From: Arthrobacter sp. Leaf141
Lineage (GTDB): Bacteria > Actinomycetota > Actinomycetes > Actinomycetales > Micrococcaceae
Reading direction: 5' to 3'
Assembly (NCBI RefSeq): GCF_001424565.1
Contig: NZ_LMOL01000005.1
Span: forward strand, 133,538-197,537
DNA: 64,000 nucleotides
In this document: in pieces, positions 26,081-32,858 of the stretch
Numbering within the stretch: the stretch's first letter is position 1
Layout: each line of letters opens with the position of its first letter
Program-made: the position numbers and the translations under genes
Notes under the pieces: model-generated
The model's input: only the letters and a program-made list of their open reading frames with translations
Databases searched by the model: none
Told to the model about the DNA's origin: nothing

Positions 26081-26153
26081 ACCCCCGTTGCGCTATCACT
26101 TTTGGTCCCCAAACCCAGGGTTTGGGGACCAAAAGTGATAGCGCAACGGGGGT
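26081..26153. repeat. Family A palindromic repeat, copy 2 (perfect 36-bp arms)
   Basis: The left arm starts ACCCCCGTTGCGCTATCACT and the right arm (26118-26153) is its exact 36-nt complement, with one central base. It lies between paaZ and a convergent small gene, so it probably also terminates both. The perfect arms suggest recent formation or active maintenance. Confidence 0.92.
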
Positions 26154-26190
26154 TTTGGGGTTTTGGGGGTTTGGCGGGGCCTTTAGGGAA

Positions 26191-26484
26191 TCAGGACTCG
26201 GCGCCGTCGTGGGTGCCGTCGTCGCTGCTGTCCTCTTCGGCGGCCGTGGCCGTCTGGTCCGACAGGTCCAGGTTTCCGCGGGCCTCGTCGATGGAGGGCT
26301 CGTCCGCAGGCACGCTGTAGGTGTCCGGGCGGATGCCGTGGGCCTGTTCCTCGATCAGGGCCTGCTCTTCGCTGAAACGGATGGCGTTGGCCTCGTCGCC
26401 TGAATCGCCGGCGATGTCCTCACGGAGTTTCGACGGGTCCGGGACGATGAATCCGGCAGCTGCTTCTTCCTTGGGGTGGCTCAT
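26191..26484 (-). CDS. Acidic protein of unknown function
   Basis: A 97-residue, strongly acidic protein rich in Glu, Asp and Ala, with a central EEQALIEEQAHGIRPDTYSVPAD segment and a disordered Asp/Ser C-terminus. I do not recognise the family. It has a GGAAGG ribosome site. A CTAAGC-type palindrome is centred 63 nt upstream, as for csbD and catalase, so a stress-related expression pattern is plausible. Confidence 0.65.
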   Translation of the reverse strand: MSHPKEEAAAGFIVPDPSKLREDIAGDSGDEANAIRFSEEQALIEEQAHGIRPDTYSVPADEPSIDEARGNLDLSDQTATAAEEDSSDDGTHDGAES

Positions 26485-26540
26485 TTTTGTACCTTCCGTT
26501 CGGGTTCGTCATTCCACCGTAGTCCGGGCACAGGGGATTA

Positions 26541-26554
26541 CCAAGCACGCTTAG
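26541..26554 (-). promoter_or_regulatory. CTAAGC-NN-GCTTAG motif, copy 2 (acidic protein gene)
   Basis: On the gene strand it reads CTAAGCGTGCTTGG followed by TAATCC, centred 63 nt before the ATG. Ten of the twelve arm bases match the consensus. Confidence 0.55.
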
Positions 26555-26595
26555 CATCGCGTGGCCCGCGCAAGGGGGCTGGACGAACCGAAAGG

Positions 26596-27228
26596 TCAGG
26601 GCTGGGCGTGCAGGCCGTCAAAGGCCATGGTGATGATATTGTCCGCCAGCCGCTCGGGGGAGAGGGAGCCGCCGGGTTTGTACCATTCCACGATCGAGTT
26701 GATCATGCCGAAGACCAGGCGGCTGACGGTGCGCGGATCGATGTCGTCACGGAGCGAGCCCTCGTCGCGCGCAGCGGAAATCAGGCCGGCCACCTTGTGG
26801 TCGAACGTTCGCCGCCGTTCCAGGGCGTCCCGTTCGATTTCGGTGTTGCCGCGGAGCCGCAGCAGCAGCGTAACGAACGGCAACCGGTTCACCAGCACCG
26901 AAACAGTCTGGCGGAGGACAAACTCCAGCCGGGCATCGGCGGCCCCGGACGCGGCCTCCGGCTGTTCCAGGATGGCTTCCAGGCCGCCCAGCGCGTGGTC
27001 CAGGGCAAGCTTGAGGAGGTCGCCCTTGGACGGCACATGGTGGTAGATCGCAGACTTGGAAATGCCCAGGTTCTCAGCCAGGATGCCCATGGACGTGGCG
27101 TCGTAGCCGTGCCGGTTGAAGACGTCGACGGCGATGCGCAGCACCGATTGCTGGTCGTAGCCGGGCCGGCCGCGTTTGGTGCCCGCGGGCGGGCCGGCCG
27201 TGCTGGATGCTTCAGTGGTGCTGGACAT
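26596..27228 (-). CDS. paaR: TetR/AcrR family regulator, probable PaaR
   Basis: A 210-residue repressor. The N-terminal helix-turn-helix is AVDVFNRHGYDATSMGILAENLGISKSAIYHHVPSKGDLL (residues about 34-73), and a helical ligand-binding domain follows. It sits between paaK and the acidic gene. Operators of the type AACGGTCGGT occur upstream of itself and of every paa block, so it is the likely phenylacetyl-CoA-responsive regulator, functionally replacing PaaX. I chose ATG 27228 (MSSTTEAS); the frame continues upstream without a signal. The family is certain, the regulon is inferred. Confidence 0.85.
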   Translation of the reverse strand: MSSTTEASSTAGPPAGTKRGRPGYDQQSVLRIAVDVFNRHGYDATSMGILAENLGISKSAIYHHVPSKGDLLKLALDHALGGLEAILEQPEAASGAADARLEFVLRQTVSVLVNRLPFVTLLLRLRGNTEIERDALERRRTFDHKVAGLISAARDEGSLRDDIDPRTVSRLVFGMINSIVEWYKPGGSLSPERLADNIITMAFDGLHAQP

Positions 27229-27243
27229 AGACGCTAGTTTCTC

Positions 27244-27257
27244 ATGAACGGTCGGTT
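27244..27257. promoter_or_regulatory. PaaR-type operator at the regulator gene
   Basis: ATGAACGGTCGGTT lies 16 nt before the regulator ATG, consistent with autoregulation. It shares GAACGGTCGGT with the thiolase and paaA sites. Confidence 0.65.
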
Positions 27258-27304
27258 GGTCCGGGCCGACAGGGCTGCCGGCCCGGGCGGGTCGCTCCGG
27301 CCAG

Positions 27305-28660
27305 CTATACCTTGGGCCGCAGGTCGTAGATCCGCCGCAGTTTGCCGTTGGACCGCTCAAGCGCGCCCGGCTCCACGATGTCCACTGCGCATGAAGAACC
27401 CACGTGGATCTTGATCTGCTCCCGCAAGGTGCGGGCCGCCGTCGTGCCCTGCTCCTGCGTGACCGTTTCACGGCGCTCGATCCGGATCGTCAACTGGTCC
27501 ATGCGCTGGCCTTCAGGGCGGGTGAGCTCGAGCTGGAAGTGCGGGCTGAGCTCGGGGATGCGGAGGGCGATTTCCTCGATCTGCGACGGGAAGAGGTTCA
27601 CGCCGCGCAGGATGATCATGTCGTCGCTGCGGCCGGTGATGCGGCCCATGCGGCGGTGCGCCGGGCGGGCGGTGCCGGGCAGGAGGCGGGTGAGGTCCTT
27701 GGTGCGGTAGCGGATGATGGGCAGGGCTTCCTTGGTGAGCGAGGTGAAGACGAGTTCGCCGTGCTCGCCGTCGCCCAGTACGTTTTCCTTGCCGGCCAGC
27801 GGGTTGAAGGGGTCGATGATCTCCGGCCGGAAGTGGTCCTCCCAAATGTGGCTGCCGTCCTGCGTTTCCACGGCCTCGCCGGCGACCCCCGGGCCCATCA
27901 CCTCGGACAGGCCGTATATGTCGCAGGCCTTGATGTCCATGGTGACCTCGAGCTCGTGCCGCATTTCCTGGGTCCAGGGCTCGGCGCCCAGCACCGCGAA
28001 CTTCAGCGACGTCGAGGTGGGGTCGATGCCCATGTGCGCCATGGCGTCGGCGATGGTCAGCAGGTACGTGGGGGTGGCCAGGATCGCGTCCGGCTGGAAG
28101 TCCTGGATGAGCTGGATCTGGCGTTCGGTTTGGCCGCCGGACATGGGGATCACGGTGCAGCCGAGTGCTTCCGCGCCGGCGTGGGCGCCCAGGCCGCCGG
28201 TGAACAGCCCGTAGCCGTAGGCGTTGTGCACCTTCATGCCGGGGCGGATGCCGGCGGCACGGAAGCTGCGGGCCACCAGTTTGGCCCAGTCGGCCAGGTC
28301 CTGTTTGGTGTAGCCGACGACGGTGGGCCGGCCCGTGGTGCCCGAGCTCGCGTGGATGCGGGCTACTTCGCGCTGTGGCACCGCGAACATTCCGAACGGG
28401 TATTCGGCGCGGAGGTCATCCTTGGTGGTGAACGGGAAGTTGCCCAGGTCGCTGAGTTCGCGGAGGTCGGCGGGGTGGATGCCGGCGTCGTCGAACTTGC
28501 GCTTGTAGAGCGGCACGCGGTCGTAGGCGTACGCGACAGTGTGCTGCAGGCGGCTGAGCTGCAGGGCTTCCAGTTCGTCGCGGGAGATGGTTTCCTCGCG
28601 GTCCAGGTCGGCGCCGGTGCCTGTTGGGGAGACGGGTGTTTCGGGGGCGTGCAGGGTCAT
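27305..28660 (-). CDS. paaK: Phenylacetate-CoA ligase
   Basis: It activates phenylacetate to phenylacetyl-CoA with ATP, the entry step of the pathway. The 451-residue protein has the AMP-binding loop HASSGTTGRPTVVGYT near residue 105, YGYGLFTGGLGAHAG, SEVMGPGVAGE and a C-terminal ILRGVNLFPSQIEEI hinge segment, all typical of PaaK. ATG 28660 follows a GGAAGTAGGAACGCC ribosome region; the longer open frame upstream overlaps paaI and is not used. The gene starts 7 nt after the paaI stop. Confidence 0.95.
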   Translation of the reverse strand: MTLHAPETPVSPTGTGADLDREETISRDELEALQLSRLQHTVAYAYDRVPLYKRKFDDAGIHPADLRELSDLGNFPFTTKDDLRAEYPFGMFAVPQREVARIHASSGTTGRPTVVGYTKQDLADWAKLVARSFRAAGIRPGMKVHNAYGYGLFTGGLGAHAGAEALGCTVIPMSGGQTERQIQLIQDFQPDAILATPTYLLTIADAMAHMGIDPTSTSLKFAVLGAEPWTQEMRHELEVTMDIKACDIYGLSEVMGPGVAGEAVETQDGSHIWEDHFRPEIIDPFNPLAGKENVLGDGEHGELVFTSLTKEALPIIRYRTKDLTRLLPGTARPAHRRMGRITGRSDDMIILRGVNLFPSQIEEIALRIPELSPHFQLELTRPEGQRMDQLTIRIERRETVTQEQGTTAARTLREQIKIHVGSSCAVDIVEPGALERSNGKLRRIYDLRPKV

Positions 28661-28667
28661 GGCGTTC

Positions 28668-29129
28668 CTACTTCCTGGGGATGGTGCGGCTGCGGCCGCG
28701 GAACTCGGCAATGAGTTCGCCGGGGGTGCCGGGGATGGTGTCTGCGGCTGCGTCAGCGGCGAACACCTGGATGTCGTAGATGCCGCTGCGGCCCGCGCTG
28801 GAGCGGAGGCTGGCTGCTGCGGTGATGACCTGGCCCTGGTAGGCGGGCTTGAGGAAGTTGATGTCGACGCCGGATGCCACGGTGATGGTGTTTTCCGCAC
28901 CGGGCGCCGGGTTGGCCGGGTTGCAGGCCAGGGCGAAGGCGGAGTCGGCGAAGGCGAAGATCATTCCGCCGTGGGCCATCCCGAAGCCGTTGAGCATTTC
29001 CTGCCGGAGGGTCATCCGGATGGTGGCGTGGCCGTCGCCCACGGCGAGGACCTCGATGCCCATCCAGGCGGAGGCGTGGTCGTTCGCCAGGATGGGATGG
29101 GGGAGCCCGGACAGTGTTGTTTCAGCCAT
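28668..29129 (-). CDS. paaI: Hydroxyphenylacetyl-CoA thioesterase PaaI
   Basis: A 153-residue hotdog-fold thioesterase with the PaaI core NGFGMAHGGMIFAFADSAFALACN, followed by SGVDINFLKPAYQGQVITA. In the pathway it hydrolyses dead-end CoA thioesters to release trapped CoA. It is first in a leftward paaI-paaK operon with a PaaR-like palindrome 23 nt upstream. It is closer to canonical PaaI than the gene at 23384. Confidence 0.9.
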   Translation of the reverse strand: MAETTLSGLPHPILANDHASAWMGIEVLAVGDGHATIRMTLRQEMLNGFGMAHGGMIFAFADSAFALACNPANPAPGAENTITVASGVDINFLKPAYQGQVITAAASLRSSAGRSGIYDIQVFAADAAADTIPGTPGELIAEFRGRSRTIPRK

Positions 29130-29151
29130 GCGTCATTGCCTCCAGCTTTAT

Positions 29152-29173
29152 TTACCGAATGTTCATTAGGTAA
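29152..29173. promoter_or_regulatory. Divergent PaaR-like palindrome upstream of paaI-paaK
   Basis: A 22-nt palindrome with TTACCGAATG on the left and CATTAGGTAA on the right; the two halves disagree at only two base pairs. It shares ACCGAA with the paaZ site, but the right half differs from the other operators. It could be a weaker PaaR site or a site for another TetR protein. Confidence 0.6.
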
Positions 29174-29209
29174 TCCCATCGGGGGGTCCGGTGTCAAGGG
29201 CGCCCCTCC

Positions 29210-29275
29210 CCCAACTGACTCGCAGTTGTTGTCGTTTTGAGGGCGCAAAACGACAACAACTGCGAGTCAGTTGGG
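29210..29275. repeat. Family B palindrome with perfect 30-bp arms
   Basis: The left arm begins CCCAACTGACTCGCAGTTG and the right arm (29246-29275) is its exact 30-nt complement, with a 6-nt loop (AGGGCG). It lies between the divergent paaI and pta genes. No second copy was seen in the window. Confidence 0.9.
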
Positions 29276-29402
29276 TGAGGAGGGGCTGGGAGGGGGCCAC
29301 ACGCAGGGGGCGTGTCCGGCACCACGCGGGCCGGACGGCCCAAGCCCGCCAACAAGTGCAAGGATGGATGGACCGGCACCAGCAAACAGCAAAGGGCGGA
29401 CC

Positions 29403-31472
29403 ATGGCCAAAGGCATTTACGTCAGCGCAACCACCCCCGGCTCGGGCAAATCCCTGGTGGCCCTGGGCCTGGCGGACACCCTGCACCGGCATGCGGACAG
29501 GATCGGTTTCTTCAAGCCCGTGGTCCACGGCAAGGTGGCGGCGGACGATCCCATGGTGGCCCTGATGAAGTCCCGGTTCGCCCTGGAGGATGAGCGCTGC
29601 CGCGGCGGGCTCACGTTCGAGGAGGTCCGCGGCCTGCTGGCGGATGGCCGGCGTGCTGACATCGATGCCCGCTGCGTCGAGATCTTCGCCGAGATTTCCC
29701 GGCACTGCGACGTGGTGATCGTGGAAGGAACAGACCTCACCGGCCAGGACGCCGCCGTCGAGTTCGACCTCAACGCCCGCCTGGCCAACAACCTGGCCGC
29801 ACCCGTGGTGGCGGTGGTGGGCGCCAAGGGGCGGACCGTGGCGGAGGCTGCGGCCGCCGTCGAGGTTGCCAGGAAGGAGCTCCTGGCGGAAAAGTGCTCG
29901 CTGCTGGCCATCATGGTGAACCGCGCCGACCCGGAAGACCTGGCGGACATCGCCGCTGCCGTGAAACCCGGCGCCTCCGGCCGGCCCGTGTACGTGCTGC
30001 CCGAGCTGGACGAAATTGCCCGCCCCACCACGGGTGAGGTGGCCGCGGCGCTGGGCGTCCGGCAGATTGCCGGCCGCGCCGACATGGAGCGGGACGTCCG
30101 GGACATCAAGGTGGCGGCCATGAACGTGGGCAACTTCCTGAACGTGCTGGACGAGGGCGCCCTGGTGATTGTGCCGGGCGACCGGGCCGACGTGATGGTG
30201 GCCTGCCTGGCATCCTCCTTCTCGCCTGAATTCCCGGTGCCGTCGGGCCTCATCCTCACGGGTGGGCTGGCTCCCGACGCCAACATCTACCCGCTCCTGG
30301 CGCAGGCTCCGTTCCCGGTCTTTGCCTCCAGCCAGGACACCTACACCACGGCCCGCCGGGTGGCGGAGGTCCGGAGCGAGATCTGGTCCGGACACCGCCG
30401 CAAGGTGGCCTCGGCGTTGGGCCTGTGGTCCCGCCGCGTTGACGAAGCCGAGCTGGTGGAACGCCTGCACCTGCCCCGGGCGGAGCGGATGACCCCGCTG
30501 CGGTTCCTGCACGACCTGATCGAACGGGCCCGGACCCAGCGGCGGCACGTGGTCCTGCCCGAGGGGACGGACGTCAGGATCCTGCGTGCTGCCGAGATCC
30601 TGCACCGCCGCGACGTCTGCGACCTGACCGTCCTGGGCCCGGAAACCGACGTCCGCGAGCTGGCGGCAGGCAGCGGCATTGACCTTTCCGGCATCAACGT
30701 GGTGGACCCGGCAACATCCCCGCTCCGGCAGCAGTTCGCGGAGAAGTACGCCGAGCTGCGGGCACACAAGGGCGTGGACTTGCCCAAAGCCCTGGAAATC
30801 ATGCAGGATGTCAGCTATTTCGGCACCATGATGGTCCAGCTGGGAGTGGTGGACGGCATGGTGTCCGGGGCCGCACACACCACGGCCCACACCATCCGGC
30901 CCGCCCTGGAATTCGTCAAAACGCGGGACGGCGTGAAGATCGTGTCCTCGGTGTTCCTGATGCTGATGCCGGACCGGGTCCTGGTTTATGGCGACTGCGC
31001 CGTGAACCCCGATCCCAATGTGGAGCAGCTGGCGGACATCGCCCTGGCGTCCGCGGAGACCGCCGTGCAGTTCGGGGTGGAGCCGCGTGTGGCCATGCTG
31101 TCCTACTCCACCGGCGGCTCCGGCTCGGGGGAGGCCGTGGACGAGGTGCGGCAGGCCACCGACCTGGTGCGCCAGCGCCGCCCGGACCTCGCTGTCGAGG
31201 GTCCCATCCAGTACGACGCCGCCGTGGACGCCTCGATTGCCGCGTCCAAAATGCCCGGCTCCACAGTGGCCGGGCAGGCAACGGTGTTCATTTTCCCGGA
31301 CCTGAACACCGGCAACAACACGTACAAGGCCGTGCAGCAAAGCTCCGGCGCCGTGGCCGTGGGGCCCGTCCTGCAGGGCCTGCGCAAACCGGTCAACGAC
31401 CTCTCCCGCGGCTGCACCGTGGAGGACATCGTCAACACCGTGGCCATCACGGCCATCCAGGCGCAGGCCTGA
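29403..31472 (+). CDS. pta: Phosphate acetyltransferase (long, three-domain form)
   Basis: It interconverts acetyl-CoA and acetyl phosphate. The 689-residue protein has an N-terminal BioD/CobQ-like P-loop domain (SATTPGSGKSLVALGLADTL at residues 8-27), a middle DRTGG domain (about residues 200-330) and a C-terminal catalytic PTA domain with HVVLPEGTDVRILRAAEIL, MLSYSTGGSGSG and FPDLNTGNNTYKAVQ. ATG 29403 fits the family start; the frame upstream runs into the family B hairpin. ackA, its usual neighbour, is displaced by about 1.4 kb. Confidence 0.95.
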   Translation: MAKGIYVSATTPGSGKSLVALGLADTLHRHADRIGFFKPVVHGKVAADDPMVALMKSRFALEDERCRGGLTFEEVRGLLADGRRADIDARCVEIFAEISRHCDVVIVEGTDLTGQDAAVEFDLNARLANNLAAPVVAVVGAKGRTVAEAAAAVEVARKELLAEKCSLLAIMVNRADPEDLADIAAAVKPGASGRPVYVLPELDEIARPTTGEVAAALGVRQIAGRADMERDVRDIKVAAMNVGNFLNVLDEGALVIVPGDRADVMVACLASSFSPEFPVPSGLILTGGLAPDANIYPLLAQAPFPVFASSQDTYTTARRVAEVRSEIWSGHRRKVASALGLWSRRVDEAELVERLHLPRAERMTPLRFLHDLIERARTQRRHVVLPEGTDVRILRAAEILHRRDVCDLTVLGPETDVRELAAGSGIDLSGINVVDPATSPLRQQFAEKYAELRAHKGVDLPKALEIMQDVSYFGTMMVQLGVVDGMVSGAAHTTAHTIRPALEFVKTRDGVKIVSSVFLMLMPDRVLVYGDCAVNPDPNVEQLADIALASAETAVQFGVEPRVAMLSYSTGGSGSGEAVDEVRQATDLVRQRRPDLAVEGPIQYDAAVDASIAASKMPGSTVAGQATVFIFPDLNTGNNTYKAVQQSSGAVAVGPVLQGLRKPVNDLSRGCTVEDIVNTVAITAIQAQA

Positions 31473-31511
31473 CACGGCGCCGCTGCCGCAGGAATCCGCG
31501 GAGACGGACGA

Positions 31512-31538
31512 CGCCGGCACCTGGCTAAGGTGCCGGCG
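31512..31538. terminator. Hairpin terminator between pta and a convergent gene
   Basis: CGCCGGCACCT pairs with AGGTGCCGGCG around GGCTA, giving 11-bp perfect arms, 40 nt after the pta stop and 16 nt beyond the end of the convergent acidic gene. Confidence 0.7.
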
Positions 31539-31553
31539 CCGCCTCCTGCGGGA

Positions 31554-31853
31554 CTAGCTGTTGTCCGGTTTGGCCGGGCTGTCCGGGTCCTCCTGCTTGG
31601 CGGGCTCGTCGGAGAGCCCCTGCGGGGTCAGGTCCAGGTCTGCAGGGTTTTCCGGCTGCTCTGCCGCGTCACCGGTCTGGCCCGCCTTGGCGCTTCCGGT
31701 GTCGTCCAGGGCAGGGTTGGCGCCTTCAACGCCGGTGGGATCCTTGGTGCCGGAGCCGGCGTCCTGCTCTTTCCCGCTGTCCAGCGGCGCGGTGCTGCTG
31801 GACCCCGTGTTGGTGGGGTCGTTGTCTTCGGTGTGGTTGGTGCTGTTCGGCAT
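31554..31853 (-). CDS. Acidic, disordered protein of unknown function
   Basis: A 99-residue protein of low complexity (Asp, Pro, Thr, Ser, Gly), for example LDLTPQGLSDEPAKQEDPD, with no membrane segment or recognisable domain. The ATG at 31853 has a GGGAGGAA ribosome site. It interrupts the usual pta-ackA pair on the opposite strand. A weak half-site resembling the CTAAGC motif (GTGTGCTTATGG on its strand, near 31898-31909) lies about 50 nt upstream. Confidence 0.6.
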   Translation of the reverse strand: MPNSTNHTEDNDPTNTGSSSTAPLDSGKEQDAGSGTKDPTGVEGANPALDDTGSAKAGQTGDAAEQPENPADLDLTPQGLSDEPAKQEDPDSPAKPDNS

Positions 31854-31940
31854 GGAATTTCCTCCCGGGCGTGGTGCAGCGTGTGTGTTGACCATAAGCA
31901 CACGGTCCGGCCATTCGCAACGGCGGGTGGTTTGATGTGA

Positions 31941-31997
31941 ACTTTCCCGCTGAGCCCCGGAAAGTACTTGACATATTGGAAAGTACTTTCTTAGGGT
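31941..31997 (+). promoter_or_regulatory. Promoter and GAAAGTACTTTC operator of the membrane-protein/HTH operon
   Basis: A -35 TTGACA (31968-31973) is followed, after an 18-nt spacer, by a TAGGGT -10 (31992-31997). GGAAAGTACT occurs at 31959-31968 and again at 31978-31987. The second copy is part of the perfect 12-nt palindrome GAAAGTACTTTC (31979-31990), inside the spacer. An inverted ACTTTCC lies at 31941-31947. The repressor is probably the HTH protein encoded second in the operon. Confidence 0.7.
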
Positions 31998-32033
31998 GGA
32001 GTCAACAACAAGGCACCCACCGGAAGGCACACC

Positions 32034-32471
32034 ATGGACAGCCAGAGCCCCACCTCAGCCGAAGCACTTGAGCTCCTGGCCCGCGCCGAAAGCCTCGGCA
32101 GATCGGCCACCAGAACAGCCGGCTGGCCGGCCGCCGTCACATTCACCAGCCTGGCCATCCTGGGCTCGCTGCTGATGGTCGGCTTCCACATCGTGGCCAC
32201 TACAGGCTACGGAGCCCCGCTGCTGGCCGGGTCCATCGGTGTCTGGGCTGCAGTGATCTCCTGCATCATTCCCATCTTCCAACGGTCCGCGAAAACCGGT
32301 TTCACCCGCCGGTTCCTGACCTCCTTGTTCGGCTTCTTCTTCCTGTACGTGCTCGCCATCGTGGTGGGCGTTGTCCGCTTCAGCGACGGCAACCTGGCGT
32401 ACTACATGAGCGCCGCCGTCGTGCTTGCAGGCTTTGGCCTGTCCCAGGCGCTCCGCGAACTCCGCTCATGA
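32034..32471 (+). CDS. Four-helix membrane protein of unknown function
   Basis: A 145-residue protein with a soluble N-terminus (residues 1-30) and four hydrophobic helices (about 37-58, 63-82, 100-118 and 122-138). I do not recognise a specific family; small membrane proteins paired with a winged-helix regulator are common in actinobacteria. Its stop overlaps the regulator ATG (ATGA), so the regulator is translated with it. Confidence 0.75.
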   Translation: MDSQSPTSAEALELLARAESLGRSATRTAGWPAAVTFTSLAILGSLLMVGFHIVATTGYGAPLLAGSIGVWAAVISCIIPIFQRSAKTGFTRRFLTSLFGFFFLYVLAIVVGVVRFSDGNLAYYMSAAVVLAGFGLSQALRELRS

Positions 32472-32773
32472 GCACTGGTCCTGAACACCCGCGGCACCGG
32501 CTGGATGACCTGGTCCACTCGCCGGTGAGGTTTTCCATCATGGCGGCGCTGGCCGGGGCGGAGACCATGGATTTCAAGGACCTCCGCGATGCCATCCAGG
32601 TCAGCGACTCGGTGCTGAGCAAGCAGCTGTCCATCCTGGAGAAGGCCGGGTATGTGCAGATCAGCAAGAGCTTCGTTGGCAAGCTGCCCCGCACTTCCGC
32701 CAGCCTGTCCGAAGCCGGCACGGACGCCTGGCGTGCGCACCTGCAGACCCTGCGGGACATCGCCGGAGGATAG
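32468..32773 (+). CDS. Winged helix-turn-helix regulator (MarR/HTH_34-like)
   Basis: A 101-residue single-domain DNA-binding protein: VHSPVRFSIMAALAGAETMDFKDLR, recognition helix ISDSVLSKQLSILE-like (VSDSVLSKQLSILEKAGYV), then the wing (ISKSFVGKLPRTSASLSEAG). It has no separate ligand domain. Translational coupling to the membrane protein and the palindrome in their shared promoter point to autorepression. Confidence 0.88.
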   Translation: MSTGPEHPRHRLDDLVHSPVRFSIMAALAGAETMDFKDLRDAIQVSDSVLSKQLSILEKAGYVQISKSFVGKLPRTSASLSEAGTDAWRAHLQTLRDIAGG

Positions 32774-32858
32774 GGTCGGTGCAGGATCCGCAGCAGCGGG
32801 GGACCGCCCGATAGGCTGGGACCGGAACTGCAGGCGCACGGCTCAGGAGGCCCCACTC

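Noticed and set aside
29166..31520. A 784-codon minus-strand frame opposite pta
   Set aside because: Antisense to a well-conserved enzyme and composed of His/Gly/Gln-rich text; it also reads through the family B hairpin.
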